Shown here: in pieces, positions 21,899 to 34,126 of the stretch | Layout: every line of letters begins with the position of its first letter | Position numbering within the stretch: position 1 is the first letter of the stretch | Assembly: GCA_017979445.1 (NCBI GenBank) | Contig: CM030718.1 | Span: 21,943,021 to 22,007,020 of the forward strand | From: Akebia trifoliata | Lineage: Eukaryota; Streptophyta; Magnoliopsida; Ranunculales; Lardizabalaceae | Reading direction: 5' to 3' | DNA length: 64,000 bases | Program-made: the position numbers and the translations under genes | The notes under the pieces: generated by a model | What the model was told of the DNA's origin: nothing | The model's database searches: none | The model's input: the letters and a program-made list of their open reading frames with translations, nothing else

Positions 21899-23991
21899 TT
21901 AGAGACACCCTATTTACACCTTGATCAAGCCCGAGAGATCAAAAAAGCATGTGGTAGAAGGATATGGTCCAAATGAACAACCACAAGAAGCCCAAGTCCA
22001 ATTCCTAAGCCCAAGTCCAAAACCCCCTCAAAGCCTATTTCAAAACCCAAAGCCATGACTCAACCCAATGCCATGCCCATGCTAGACCAATGCCAATACT
22101 TAAATCTCATGACCTTACACCTCTCCCCAAAAGAGGACAAATGGTGGTCTTTCATAACCTTTAACACCCAAGAAGGATCCTCATTGGTGGGTTAATGCTC
22201 CAACCTCATTGGAGAGTCAATTCCCTTAAGAAATCCCAAAAATGCCCCTCTCAAAAAGTAAGGTCAAACTAAAAAGGTGTTTTGGTCTTTGGTAAAAATC
22301 TCTAAAGCTAATAGAAGTTCCAACTCTACCCTCAAAAGATAGAAGCTTCAAGTACATACATGAAGCTATTCAAAAATATGTATCCAACCTTACTTTATTA
22401 GATATTTACAGAAAGCCCAAATCTCAAGTTTACACATGGCATTCTCCTATTAATCCTCCAAAAAGAATTTTGGCCTCCTACCCTTTATCCTTTACCCTTA
22501 CTTTTGAGGATAATTACATGAAACCCAATCACCCACCATTCCACATAGCCTTCCCTCAATGTTCTCCCAAATTCACTTTCCACCTAGCACTCCATAACCA
22601 CCAAATTTGTGCCACATGGCCTAGCCAAATGGCTTCATCTAAGAGGTCTCATGCCAAATTCCACTTTTTACCTCAAGAAAATAGCAAAATCCAAAAGGTT
22701 TCCTACACATTTCTCATGTTATTTCCTAAAGTCCTTAGAGTTGGACATTTTTACCCCCAAGAGGTCTCCTAAAACTCTATAAATAGAAGACTCCTTACGG
22801 TAAATAGGGGAAGAGAATTTTGGAGTAAGAAAATTCAGCCAAATCTCTACTTAACCCTTTTGAACCCTCAAATCTAAAAAGAAGAAGTTAGAAAGCAAGA
22901 AGAAACTAAGGTGGGGTGGGAGATCTAGGTGCTGAAATTTTTTTACCTACCTAAGTCCATTTGCTTATCTCTTTCTTACCTACCTCCTCTATGTTATTTT
23001 GTTTAAGTTTTTAGCAATGTAGTCTTCTTCCTTTCCTTCAAGGGCATAGGATTGAAGAAACTAAGGCCCTGTTCTTTTGAGCTTCAGTAGCCAGTTTCTT
23101 TTGCTTTTTCTACTTTTAAACTAAAAGTGTTAGACAAATCATGTTTATTTGGATTTTTTTGGCTCTTGTGGATTTCAATTGAAGCCCAAAAATGGCTCCT
23201 AAAAGAAGTCGTCCAAGAGGGACTTCTTCAAATGACTTTTGCAAGGACCCAAAAATGTAAAATGGTTCAAGTGCAGTTACTAAAATACCTTTCATCTTTA
23301 ATTAAATTTCCAACCAAATTTAATTTTGAAAATTGAAATGAGATTACTAAAGTACCCTTCATTTTCCAAAATACCCTTCATCTTTAATCAAATTTTCAAC
23401 CAAACTTAACCATAAAAAATAAAATGGAATTACCAAAATACCCTTCATCTTTAATCAAATTTTCAATCAAACTTAACTATAAAATATAAAAAGGAATTAT
23501 CAAAATACCCTTCATCGTTACCAATTATCAAAATACCCTTCATCTTTAATCAAATTTTCAACTAAACTTAACCTTAAAAAATAGAATGAAATTACCAAAA
23601 TACCCTTCATCTTTCAATATACCCTTCCTTTTTACCAAAATACCCTTCATCTTTACAAATTCATCTTTAATCAAATTTTTAACTAAACTTAACCTTCAAA
23701 AATAAAAAGGAATTACTAAAATACCCTTCATCTTTAATCAAATTTCTAATCAAAATTAACCTTAAAAAATAAAATGAAATTACCAAAATCAAAAGTAATT
23801 CATCATCACTACTTTATTACCAAAACACCCTTCATTTTTATGTGGATGTTATATTGTGTATTATGCAGGTATTTTTTTTCTCATATGTTCAATTTTAAGA
23901 GGAGATACTGTCGAAATTTTGATAGAATTATAAAATTTAGAAATTTATTTAAATTGAAAATAATTATTTTTATAATTTTTTAATATAAATT

Positions 23992-24043
<52 letters not shown>

Positions 24044-24934
24044 TAATTATATATTTTTAAGGTATTCTACTCATTTTTTTATGCATTCTAAGTTCATTAT
24101 CAACATTAAGGGTATTCTAGTCATTTTATCAGAATCCAGCAATAAAAAGCTATCAAATGAACATCAATTTCTGGCTTATGTGCTTATGTAACAAATAATT
24201 TTCTACTAGATGTGACTTTTCAGGCACTGGGCTTCTGTTTTTTCCAGAAGTTAGCTATTGGAGCTAGAGCTAGCTTATGTAAAGAATAAACCCTAAGTCT
24301 TCTCCTTGAGAAGTTATCTTCCCCTATTAAGTCCCCAATAAGTTATAGTATTACTCCAATGTTAATACAAGTTATTTCAATCTTCTTTTATGTTACTAGC
24401 ACTTTATTTTTAAGCTTTTAGTTGTTTTCTTTTCTTTAATGACTAAGGAGGAAGAGAGTAATCCCTCTTTTTTGAGGTAATCTTCCACTTCATAAGTCCA
24501 TTCATTCATCCACAACAAGCACACACCACCTTCTTTATTTTAAAAGGGCTACAAGTCAAAAACATTGATCTATTTAGATCTATGTTCAACACTAAAAACC
24601 AACTAAAATAGGCCCAAAGTGGGAAAAATTTGCATGCATAAGGTTTAGCCTCTCCAAAGGTGTGTCCAACCGATGGACATGTTTCTAAGGCTAAACCAAT
24701 ACAAATAAACCCTCCTAAGGGTACGTAAATGTTTAAAAATTGGATTAAAGGCAAGTGGGGTGAAATCCGTGGTGATTCACACCAAATATCATAGAATTAG
24801 ATTTAATACTTATTTTATGATCATATTGGTAACCATCTTAGGATGGGAGGGACAAGGTGTGTAACACCTTTCTTGTCCCTCAAGCGAACTCCCTTACCTA
24901 GAATCTCTAGGTTGGCCTTTACCTATCTATAGCT
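21899..24934 (+). mobile_element. Gypsy LTR, copy B
   Basis: It begins with a degraded TTAGAGACACCC (compare TGTAGACACCCC) and ends just before the primer-binding-like TGGCGACTCCACTGG at 24935-24949. A TATAAATAG box lies at 22778-22786. The LTR is about 1.8 kb once the nested MITE at 23065-24293 is removed. It is nearly identical to 57326-60018, which lacks the first 434 bases but holds about 165 bases near 59730-59890 that are missing here. (TA)n lies near 23995-24042. No coding capacity. Confidence 0.75.
23065..24293. mobile_element. MITE in LTR B, PIF/Harbinger-like ends
   Basis: Ends GGCCCTGTTCTTT and AAAGAATAAACCC form an imperfect terminal inverted repeat, flanked by TAA on both sides (23062-23064 and 24294-24296). 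A 3-bp TAA/TTA duplication is the PIF/Harbinger signature (family knowledge). The interior holds a minisatellite of 'aaaatacccttcatctttaa' phrases (about 23280-23760) and a (TA)n run. No transposase is encoded. The match in 58077-59237 shows that insertion preceded duplication of the LTR. Confidence 0.65.
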
Positions 24935-27642
24935 TGGCGACTCCACTGGAGAATATGCTACTTATTTTGACCATTTTTTAAGGCAAAAAAAAAAAAAAAA
25001 AAAACTAAAAAAAACTATATAAAAAAAAAAAAAAGCAAATTTATTTGTGTTTCCTACTATCTCTATTTCTCTTTTCTCTTCTTTTGTGGGAATGTAGTTT
25101 TACGTGGGAAATCGGTAGTTTTTCATTTGCTTATTTGCTTTTTTGTGGCACAACTCCAATGTAATTTGCAGGTGCACTACGAAGCGTGCCCCATTGCACA
25201 AACCTCCTTTGTCCCAACAAAAATATTACACCCTGGATGTAAATAATCTTCAATCCCAAGGTCGCTCACTTTGGAGGACGAAGACAAAACCAACAACCTC
25301 ATCACCAATACATGAAGTATTTGCTTCAGTTTTCATTGAGGTTTGATGGTGAGTTCCCTATATATCCCACTTATTATAACACGCGATACCTTGCAATATA
25401 GATCTTTAGGACAAAAAAAATTAAAAAATTGAGTGTGCTTTAAGTTTGTAAGTGAGTCGATCCATGAAGATCAAGTTGTAAACGGATGGGAGCGTTGTTT
25501 TAGAATAAGATACCTACCCTTGGTATGGGGTGGGTCTACTTTTAAGATTTTTCAAGTATTTTTCCTGATTGTACCCCCCATAGAGGACATCACATTTTTG
25601 ACTTGGCTATACCACAAGTTACGACCAGGGTAATTTTTTCTTGGTCGTACCAAGGTATATACCAGAAAGCATTTTTTCCTTGGCCACAAAAACCATACGG
25701 CCAGGCAAAATTTTAGCTAGGAATAACCCCTGTTATGGCCAAAAGTGGTTCTTGGTACTATCCCCCTTCTTTTGAATTCCATAGACCTAAGGTTCCACTC
25801 GACTCTTACGACCTTACCATCTTTAGCACACTCAGGATTTTCTTCCCAGTAATGTTTAAGGTCAAAATTGAACCTCAAATTAGTTATCTTATCCGAACCT
25901 AAGAATGTACATCCAACACTAGACCTAAGTGTGGTATTCCAAGTCTTCTCAACTTCTTAGGTTTAGGTGTTAGATCCCGTCAAGTGCATCCAAAAGTCAA
26001 GTTTGGCTTTCCAACTCATTCAATTTTTTTATCCAAGGAAGGTGGAAAGTTTTCCAACCCATCACTTCATATTTATCCCTCGACGATCATTCAATTCTTA
26101 CTTAGATTTCTTAGAAAATCCTATAGGACCTAGATCAACAAATCCTTATCAATTTTAGGTTTGTTAGAACCTCTTAAGATTGACCCCACCTGTGGATCAC
26201 CTTTATTCTTCATCAACAAGAGCCGTACATTGTGATCAATTCCTATCCATTTTAGGTTTTCTAAACCTTCAAGCTAAACCCCAACTGTGGGTCACCCTAA
26301 TCATCTTTCACCGACAAGGGTCATACACACAACCAATCCTCATCTATTGTAGGTTTGTTAGAACCTTTGGAATGGATCCTACTCATGGATCACCATGATC
26401 TTCGTTTGGTAAGAGCCATACAATCCTTTCAAAATTTCATGGTTTAAAATCTAATACGGTCAAGATACCCACTTCCAATGTTCAAGGGCAAAGAAAACCT
26501 ATACAACGAACCTATTTCAAGACTTTTCGGTTTCAAATCTCACACAGTGAAGATATCCATTTTCAAGGTTCAAGGTTAAAGCAACCCTATACAACGAACC
26601 TATTTCAAGAACTTTCGGGTTCAAATCTCATATGTTTAAGATACCTATTTCCTAGGTTCAAGGGCAAAGCGAACCTATAGAATGAACCTTTTTAAGGTCT
26701 TTTCGGGTTTTGCCTCATACAATCGAGGTACCAAATTCAAAGGTCCAGGCATAGTACCCATACAAGGGACCTTTTTCCTTTGTGTCTACATTCAAGAGAC
26801 TTCCGTAGATCAAGTCTCTTGAAGGCCTTTGGACCTCTTAAAGTTAAATTAATTGCATTTTCATTCCGTAGATCAAGTCTTTCAAAGAATTTTGGACCTC
26901 TTAAAGGTCACCTTAGATCGAGCCTTAATGTTAGAAGGTCTGGTCAGGGACTTGTGTTAATGTTTATGGCACAAATTCTCTCAATTCACAACCTTGCATT
27001 TTCCTTTCGTAGATTAGGTCTCTCAGAGGCCTTTCAACCTCTTAAAGGTCAACTTAGTGCATTATGCCTTTCATAGATCGGGTCATTCAAAGACCTTTGG
27101 ACCTCTTAAAAGTCAACGTAATATGGTTTTCTTTCGTAGATCGGGTCTCTCAAAGACCTTTGAACCTCTTAAAGGTCAACTTAGACTGTTTTTCATTTAA
27201 TAGTTTCGGATCTCTTAAAGATCTTTGGACCTCTTAGAGGCCACCTTAGTTCCCTTTTTATCCTTGTAGCCCAGTTCTGTTAAGATCCCCCTATACTGAC
27301 TTAATAACAGTTTTTCCTAAGTGTCTTCCACTTTCATTTTCAGAAAAAAAAAAAAAAAAAAAACATCATCTTTGGGGTTCTACTTCATGCATTCAGTATT
27401 GCAAGGTTACCAAAATGGGACTTACTTAGATCAAACTCACAAATAAAAATGCATGATAAAGTCAAATCCTTTTCAAAGTTGTTAACTTCATTTATTTTTG
27501 TCATTTTCTCTTACTAAGGTACCAACGTCATTGAATTTAGGGATACAAACCTTGAGAAAATATTAGGCAAGCAAAGAAGTAAGTACCAAGAAGAAGACCT
27601 CGGGCACAATATAATTATTTTCTGAGATCTAATACAACCACA
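24935..27642 (+). other. Gypsy leader, copy B
   Basis: A primer-binding-like TGGCGACTCCACTGG lies at its start. Poly-A stretches lie near 24986-25004 and 25021-25034. Degenerate tandem repeats of about 85-90 bp occupy 26160-26420 ('ttgttagaacctt' and 'tggatcacc' phrases) and 26420-26700 ('ctatacaacgaacctatttcaag'-type phrases). The 60-66-bp stem-loop repeats occupy 26790-27260, and a poly-A lies at 27341-27363. Open frames here (for example 26780-27076) are periodic translations of the repeats, not genes. A Cys-containing minus frame in copy D is likewise doubted. Confidence 0.7.
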
Positions 27643-28195
27643 ATGGAATCTACAAAATAGAACATGTCCATTGGTGGTGGGAATCCACCTCCGATTGAGA
27701 ACCCTCTCCTAGAATTGCTTGTTACTCAAGTTGTTACACCAGCTACTACTCTTGAAGTCTTTAACAAGATGAATGAGCAAGTAACTGTTATAGGTAATAA
27801 GCTCTCGACTTTAGTTAGTATATCAAGTGTAGCGCAAGCTCTTCACAACCAAGTTTCAAGGTCAAGGTAGAATATTTCGAGTGCCACTAATCCTACAATT
27901 ATTCCACAAGTCATATTGAAACCCCACCCCTATGACGACACAATTTCATAACAACATTCCAATCAACTAACTCACCTTCTTTCTATAAGTTATTAGTACA
28001 GATGTTTCAAGGAAACTTGACGGGAATAGTATTGAACTGGTTCACCTAGCTCGATCATAGCAAGATCCGAAACTAGCAAGACTTGGCAAACATCTTCATG
28101 ACAAAAGTATCGATTCAATATCAATATAGCTATGGACAGGTAGGGAATGGCCAAGATGGTATGGAAGGCGAAGGCTTTGAACCAGCCAGTGTAAA
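27643..28195 (+). pseudogene. Gypsy gag fragment, copy B
   Basis: Homologous to 11114-11982. ATG 27643 is followed at codon 6 by TAG, a stop shared with copy D and absent from copy A. Gag-like residues continue (GGGNPPPIENPLLELLV, FNKMNEQVTVIGN), then a stop at 27868. The part equivalent to about 11440-11785 is deleted and joined at a 'tataagttattag' junction also found in copy D. The WFT-x-LDHSKIRN segment follows near 28035-28075 with a stop. It cannot encode Gag. Confidence 0.8.
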
Positions 28196-29940
28196 ATATT
28201 AACTAATCTCACTATATATATCATGTATTTATTGTGGTCAATTAACAGAAGAGAGAAATGTGGAATTTTTCTATTATTTTTCTAGGTAAGCAAGAAATTA
28301 ATCTGCCACCCTATTTGCTTCTCGCCAATAAAAATCATAATTGCATGAGTTAAAAAGTCTACCCCAAGTTCTCTAATATGCTGAACAAAGACAACATAAA
28401 TCCATGCTAGATTAATCTTCCCATTAATGCTAGTAACAACATACGACGAGTCCGGATTACAATCCGATCTGTAGTACAAACTTTCCTTTAAGTAGCAAAG
28501 TTAAGAGCTTCGACAATATCTTGCAATTCTGTGATGATGATATCATTAGAGGTAACACCTCTTCCAACCGCGAACGTAGAACGGTCTAAGAAAAGCCAAA
28601 ACCAACTCTCCCCAAGATAGTGAGCCATATATATTTATGTTGACATCTTCACTCTCTAGCACTCTCCAAGAGATAGACCTCAATGGAGTTTGAAAATCCT
28701 ATAAGTGGCGCCCCCATTTCTCAAACAAAATCCGGCTTCTGCTTGAAACAACATCCTTGATAACAGCCTTATAAGATATGCCTCAAAATCTTCTGAGATG
28801 AATTTCAACGACATTGATTTGTGGGACATTTTATTGTCAAAGTTTTGCCTCTTTCACTCACTCCATATATGATACAAAGCAATAGAAGATGCCACACACA
28901 ATTAATCTTGGACAAACATGCTAGAAAAACGAAGATTGCTTGACTTTCAGATACAATAGATATATGGGAATCTAAATAAATGTGGCCATTATCGTCCAAT
29001 CCATGCCAACACAAAACACGTCATGATTTTCAAAGGATCCCTTTTCTTTCGTAGATTCTCTATCGTAAGAAGCTTTATTAATCACCATCCAGGCTATGAC
29101 GAAATGATGAGGTAGGAACCCTCAATCGCTTCCAAATGATGTTTTTCCAATCCACAAATCCCAGCCATCAGAGACTCCCGTGCACTCTTTGTACTAAAAT
29201 CTCCTTTGGAATTAATACATCACTAAATAAATCAGTCTTCCACATCTTGAACTGGCAATGAATGAGACTGCACAAGATCAAAAATCCTCCTCATTGTCTC
29301 ATTAAGGGGTCTTACAAGCACCCATCCATCCTCATTCCCCTGATCAGATACTCTAACATCCACAACTCCCGAATTGAACAATTGCCCTCCTCCCAAACTG
29401 AACGACAATGAACCCCAGCCGCGTCAAGCAAGGGGTCTCATCCAAGAGAGCCTTGGTCGATGCCCCACAGCCTCCTCACTCCAAAAGATAGATGGCATGC
29501 ACGTGGAGGATGTGTATTGATTGCTAGAAAATCGACATGATAATAACGAAATATTGTTCCTTTATTGGAGGCAAACTTATGCTCAGCCATATTTCTCCTC
29601 CATTTCTAGATCTGCCACCACCCCTTTGCGTACAAGCAACTCTATTAAAGCCTAATTCTCATGACGTAAAGATTGTACTGTTTTTCATACCACCTTTGTT
29701 ATTCTTGTTCTCATTTAGTTGTTCTTGAGCAACAAAAGCATGGAATTCTGTACGTTAATAATCCTTCACGATTCTAACATTAGAGCTGCTATCCACGTTT
29801 AAAGCTTAAGAGTGCTGAAACAAAATGAGGAAAAGTAGGCAAGGGCAGTTTCAACATTAAGTCATTCACAAAGTTGCCATATATACAATTTTCCTAAACC
29901 ATTAGCAGCCTAAAAAAGCCTATTTGGATTGATGCAAGTT
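28196..29940 (-). pseudogene. Antisense LINE tail, copy B (zf-RVT and RNase H-like)
   Basis: Minus strand, reading down from about 29760: a weak Copia-Gag-like tail (FVAQEQ, RGGGR, then RYYHVDFLAINTHPP near 29570-29510), then LINE RT C-terminal sequence near 29480-29340. A zf-RVT-like segment lies at about 29270-28850, with a Y-x-IW-x-ERKR-type motif usual before RNase H in plant LINEs. An RNase H-like remnant occupies about 28740-28280 (CNPDSSYVVTSINGKI). Stops and frame changes occur throughout. The order zf-RVT then RNase H is that of plant L1-type elements. Confidence 0.65.
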
Positions 29941-30432
29941 CTTCATATTAACTTTGACAAGCATTTATACATTTTCAAGATTAATAGGCTTTTTAAGGGG
30001 GTATTGTTCTTTCTTTACGTCTGGTGAGATTGTCACTTATATGGGCAGTGATACAATTGTGGAGATTGATCAACTCTATCAATTAGACGACAAATTTGAT
30101 CCTTCCAGATTAAGTTGTTTATACTTTATAGTCATCATTGACACCATAGAGGCAATTTGAGAAATTGTGGAATACTCAGTGGTAAGACTGATGATATCAT
30201 ACGGATAAAGAGATTAGAAGAGACCACCACATACATTGTGGAAGCTTTTGTACTAAAGTGAGCTTCTCAAAATCTTAAGAATGCTATTGGATTTCTAAAC
30301 ATGAGTAGACAAGGATGAGAGCTTTCCTTTGAATAGATTACAAGTTAATCAACATTTTTTTCATTTGTAAAGAAAGCAAAGAAATATACAAATGTAACAA
30401 GATTACATGTAGATAATAGACAGGGATGTATC
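29941..30432. other. Conserved block and start of gene-like segment, copy B
   Basis: It holds the plus-strand open frame 29954-30160 (SGEIVTYMGSDTIVEIDQLY, then FDPSRLSCLYFIVIIDTIEA), similar to 53697-53900. From about 30250 the sequence matches 13370-13460 and is cut at 30432 by Copia-2, continuing at 46436. The 5 bases 30428-30432 (GTATC) are the left target-site duplicate. Confidence 0.5.
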
Positions 30433-30572
30433 AGTTAAAATTTAGGGATTAAAAGTTCTCTTTTATTAATTAGCCCTAATCAGGCTTTATATCATTACAA
30501 AGTCTGAGATGAGTAAAAGAATAAAAAGGACATACTAAAAAAGAAATCTAATAACAACCGAATTATTTAACA
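30433..30572 (-). repeat. Copia-2 3' LTR (140 bp)
   Basis: On the minus strand it begins TGTTAAATAATTCGG and ends TTTTAACT. It differs from the 5' LTR at about four sites. The complement of 30573-30581 (GAGGGGGAG) is the adjoining polypurine tract. Confidence 0.93.
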
Positions 30573-30585
30573 CTCCCCCTCAAGT

Positions 30586-31920
30586 TGGTGCGTGGATATC
30601 AACAACACCCTACTTGGACAAGACACCTTCAAAGGCAGTTTTGTGAACACCTTTTGTAAGAATATCAGCGAGTTGTTGAGATGTTGGTACAAAGGGAGTA
30701 CAAATCTGTCAAGAAACAATTTTTTCTCTAATAAAATGGCGATCAACTTCGATATGTTTCGTTCTTTCATACTAAACCAGATTTGCTGCTATGTTAATAG
30801 CTGATTTATTATCGCAATAAAGTAAGAACGGGACAGGCACAGGAAGACACAAATCTGTTAAAAAGATCTTGAGCCACAACAACTCACATACCCCGAGTGC
30901 CATAGCTCTGTATTCAGACTCAGCACTCGACCGAAAAATCACATCCTGCTTCTTACTTCGTCAAGTTACCAAGTTGCCACCAACTTTAGTACAGTACCCA
31001 GAAGTAGACCGTCTATCAATCACTGAACTAGCATAATTTACATCTGTCCATGCCTCAACACGAAGGTGACCATGATTACTGAACAAAATACCTCGACCAA
31101 GACATCCCTTAAGATATCTAAGAATGCGATAGACAGCAGTAAGATGAGATACTCGAGGCGAATGCATAAACTGACTTACAACTCTCACGGCATAGGTAAT
31201 GCTAGGGCGAGTCATAGACAAGTAGATCAATTTTCCCACAAGACGCTGATATTGGCTAATATCGACACATACTCCCCCTCAGAATAGGTCAACCTGTGAT
31301 TCTACTCAATAGGAGTATCAACTGGACGAGAACCAAGCTGACCAGAGTCACTGAGGAAATCGAGGACATACTTACGCTGAGAAATAAATATACCAGAATG
31401 GGACCGCGCAACCTCAATACCCAGAAAATAACGAAGATGCCCAAGGTCCTTTATCTCAAATTGACGTCCAAGGTAAGTTTTGAACTCTGCAATGCCATCA
31501 TCATCATCTCCAGTAAAAACAATATCATCCACATAAACAATCAGAGCAACAGTTTTACCTCGGTAGTGACGCAAGAAGAGGGTGTGATCAACAGAATTTT
31601 GATGAAACCCAAAATGATGCATAGCCTTAGTAAAGCGCTCAGACCATGCACGAGGAAACTGCTTCAGGCCATAAAGAGAACGGCGAAGACGACAGACATG
31701 TGCAGGAGAAGCAGATGTAAGAAAACCAGGAGGTTGGACCATATAGACTTCTTCCTGTAGATCACCATTGAGAAAAGCATTCTTGACATCCAATTGAAAA
31801 AGATGCCACCCTCTGATTGCAAAAACAGAAAGGAGAACACGAATGGTGGTCATCCTAGCAACCAGAGCAAATGTCTCCTGATAATCAATCCCATAAGCCT
31901 AAGTATAACCCTTGGCCACC
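30586..31920 (-). pseudogene. Copia-2 reverse transcriptase and RNase H
   Basis: The best-preserved coding stretch (31853-31302, 183 codons open). It has FQLDVKNAFLNGDL with the first catalytic Asp, SLYGLK, and the active site YVDD at 31535-31524 (VYVDDIVFTGDD), then KDLGHLRYFLGIEVARS and ISQRKYVLDFL. RNase H follows at 31239-30961 (MTRPSITYAVRVVSQF, ILRYLKGCLG, RSTSGYC). The tail near 30900-30590 carries NLVYERTKHIEVDRHFIREK-type residues and ends close to the polypurine tract. A frame change near 31300-31240 and at least one stop near 30960 inactivate it. Confidence 0.9.
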
Positions 31921-33335
31921 AGACGTGCCTTATAACGAGCAATAGAACCATCCGGATTATGCTTAAGAGTGAAGATCCAATGACAACCCACAGCTTTCCT
32001 ACCAGGCGGGAGATAAACAACTTCCCAAGTCTGAGTCTTTTCAAGAGCATTCAATTCATCAATCATAGCGGCTCGCCACTCAGGATAGGTAATAGCATCT
32101 GCAACAGTAGTAGGAAGAGAAACAGCGGAAACAGAATAAGAAAACTCCGATAGGAGGGTGAGAGAGTAGAATCAGATATATAATTAGAAATGGGGTAGGT
32201 ACAAGTGCGCTTACCCTTAAGAGTGGCAATAGGGCGATCATCACAAAGGATAAACGGAGGTGGAGCTAGAGGCAAGGAGGCGAGCTGATCTGGATAGGAG
32301 TGATGGTTATATTACGTGAACGCAGAGAGAAAACCTGCAGTGGAGGAGGGGGCGAATTGACAGGGGTTGGAGAAGAAGGAACTGGCATGGAAAGAAGAAA
32401 TCAAGAAGGAAAATGATCATCAGAGGAATCTAGGGGAAACCACTCAAAGGGAATGCCAACAGATCCATTGTAGTACGGGGTATGCTTAAAAAAAGAAACA
32501 ACCCGAGAAATGAAACGCCGTCGAGAAGGAGGATGGTAACAACGGTATCCTTTCTGGGTAGAGGAATAACCTAAAAAAATACATTTTACGGCTTTAGGGT
32601 CAAGTTTAGTACGAGTTTAGTCAAGAATTTGAACAAAGCAGACGCACTCAAACACACGCGGAGGAAGTGGAAACACAGGACTACCCGGATAGAGTCAAGA
32701 AAAGGGCATGGAAAACTAAAGAACCCGGAAGGGAGTCCGATTAATAAGATAGACAGCAGTAAGCATTGCATCGGCCAAATAGGATTGGGGCACATTCATG
32801 TGAATAAAGAGGGCATGGGCTAACTCGAGAATATGACGATTTTTTCTTTCTGAGCGACCATTCTGCTGAGGAGTCTTAATATTAGACATTTGATGCTCAA
32901 TGCCAGACTATAAACAAAGTTTCAAGACCTCACTATAGGTGTACTTCGTTCCATGATTAGAACGGAAGGTCTTAACGGTACGACCAAACTGGGTATGAAC
33001 CATAGCAAGAAATTGCTTAAAATTCCAAAAACTTCACTCTTTTTTCATGAGATAAACCCAAGTAGTACAACTGTAGTCATCAATGAACAAGAAAAAATAT
33101 CAAAATTCAAGAGTTGATATGACAGGGGAAGGACCCCACATATCAGAATGGATTGGGTCAAACATAGTAGGTGTAGTAGTATTCATACTAATAGTATAAG
33201 AGGAACTCACATGTTTTGCTAATTGACAAGTTTTACAAGAAAAATCAAGCAAATTATTATTATTAAATAAAGCATGGAACATGTGTTTCAAATATTCAAA
33301 AGGAATATAGCATAAGCGTAAGTGCCAACGCATTA
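31921..33335 (-). pseudogene. Copia-2 GAG-pre-integrase and integrase
   Basis: Reading down from 33333: WHLRLCYIPFEYLKHMF with the HHCC zinc finger continuing to CKTCQLAKH (near 33210), then IHSDMWGPSP with the first core Asp (near 33140). Integrase core sequence runs through about 32800, including a QQNGRSERKN-type segment near 32860 in a shifted frame, and a C-terminal region to about 32400 (IFLGY near 32580). Several stops and frameshifts are present. Plus-strand open frames over the same interval are antisense shadows. Confidence 0.85.
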
Positions 33336-34126
33336 CAAGAGCCTTATTAGACTATTCACTTGGAAAATAGAATGGATGCTAGGTAAACTGGGTACATCCA
33401 AGAGATACAGTCTATTCACTTCACGTCCAGTGCCAATCGTCCTCTTCGACTCCAGATCCTGAAAGACACAATGAGAAGGATAAAAAATTATACTGCAATT
33501 CAAATTTTTTGTAATGCTACTAATAGATATAAGATTAGTAGTGAGTTGAAAAACATGCAGTGTGTTGATTAAAGAAAAAAAAGATATAACAGGAAAATGA
33601 CCTTGACTAGCTATAGAAGACAAAGAACCATCAGCCAGGCAAACCTTGCGATGACCAGAACAAGTATTATAGGTTTTGAATAGGGAGGACGTACCGGTCA
33701 TGTTATCAGAGGCACCAGAATCAATGATCCTTGGTGAAGAAGAGGTGGAAACACTGTGTGTAGATGCAAAAGTACCTGAGTGAGCGAAAGTAGAAACCGG
33801 CTGAGATGAAGTCTCCATCTAACTGAAGAATTTCCTAAACTTGTCAAGCTCAGCCTGAGATAAAGTTACTGAGTCTGAGGAGGATGTAGCAGCTGAAGGA
33901 AGAGCTGAATCGGTAGTTGGCTGAGAGACTACATGAGCTGATGATCGTTGAGACTGTTGACGTTGCTTATTAGGACGACCATGCAGTGCATAACAACGAG
34001 CCTTCACATGACCTAACTTCCCACAATGATCACACTTATGTTGCTGACGGGTAGGTAGAGACCCACTAGGAGGTTGTGGAGAAGGTAGACGAGCAAGTAT
34101 AGCAGAATGGTCTCCTGAATGACGAG
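33336..34126 (-). pseudogene. Copia-2 Gag zinc knuckle and protease
   Basis: A CCHC knuckle CDHCGKLGHVKARC lies at 34034-33993. One in-frame stop at 33819-33821 separates it from the protease part, whose active site reads IIDSGASDNMTG near 33728-33690 (Asp-Ser-Gly retained). The Gag part begins abruptly at 34126, where the Ty3 LTR is inserted; its upstream continuation is at 44703. An open frame starting at 34148 is an artefact that begins inside the LTR. Confidence 0.88.

Noticed and set aside
22470..22772. 100-codon plus-strand frame in Gypsy LTR B
   Set aside because: It lies in the U3-like part upstream of the TATA box and is broken in the nearly identical copy D.
26780..27076. 98-codon frame with a periodic RRSxLSKxFGPLKG peptide (also 61852-62272)
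   Set aside because: The periodicity follows the DNA stem-loop repeat. It is non-coding in copy A and lies in an LTR-element leader.
31296..31760. 154-codon plus-strand open frame
   Set aside because: Antisense shadow of the well-identified Copia-2 RT on the minus strand.
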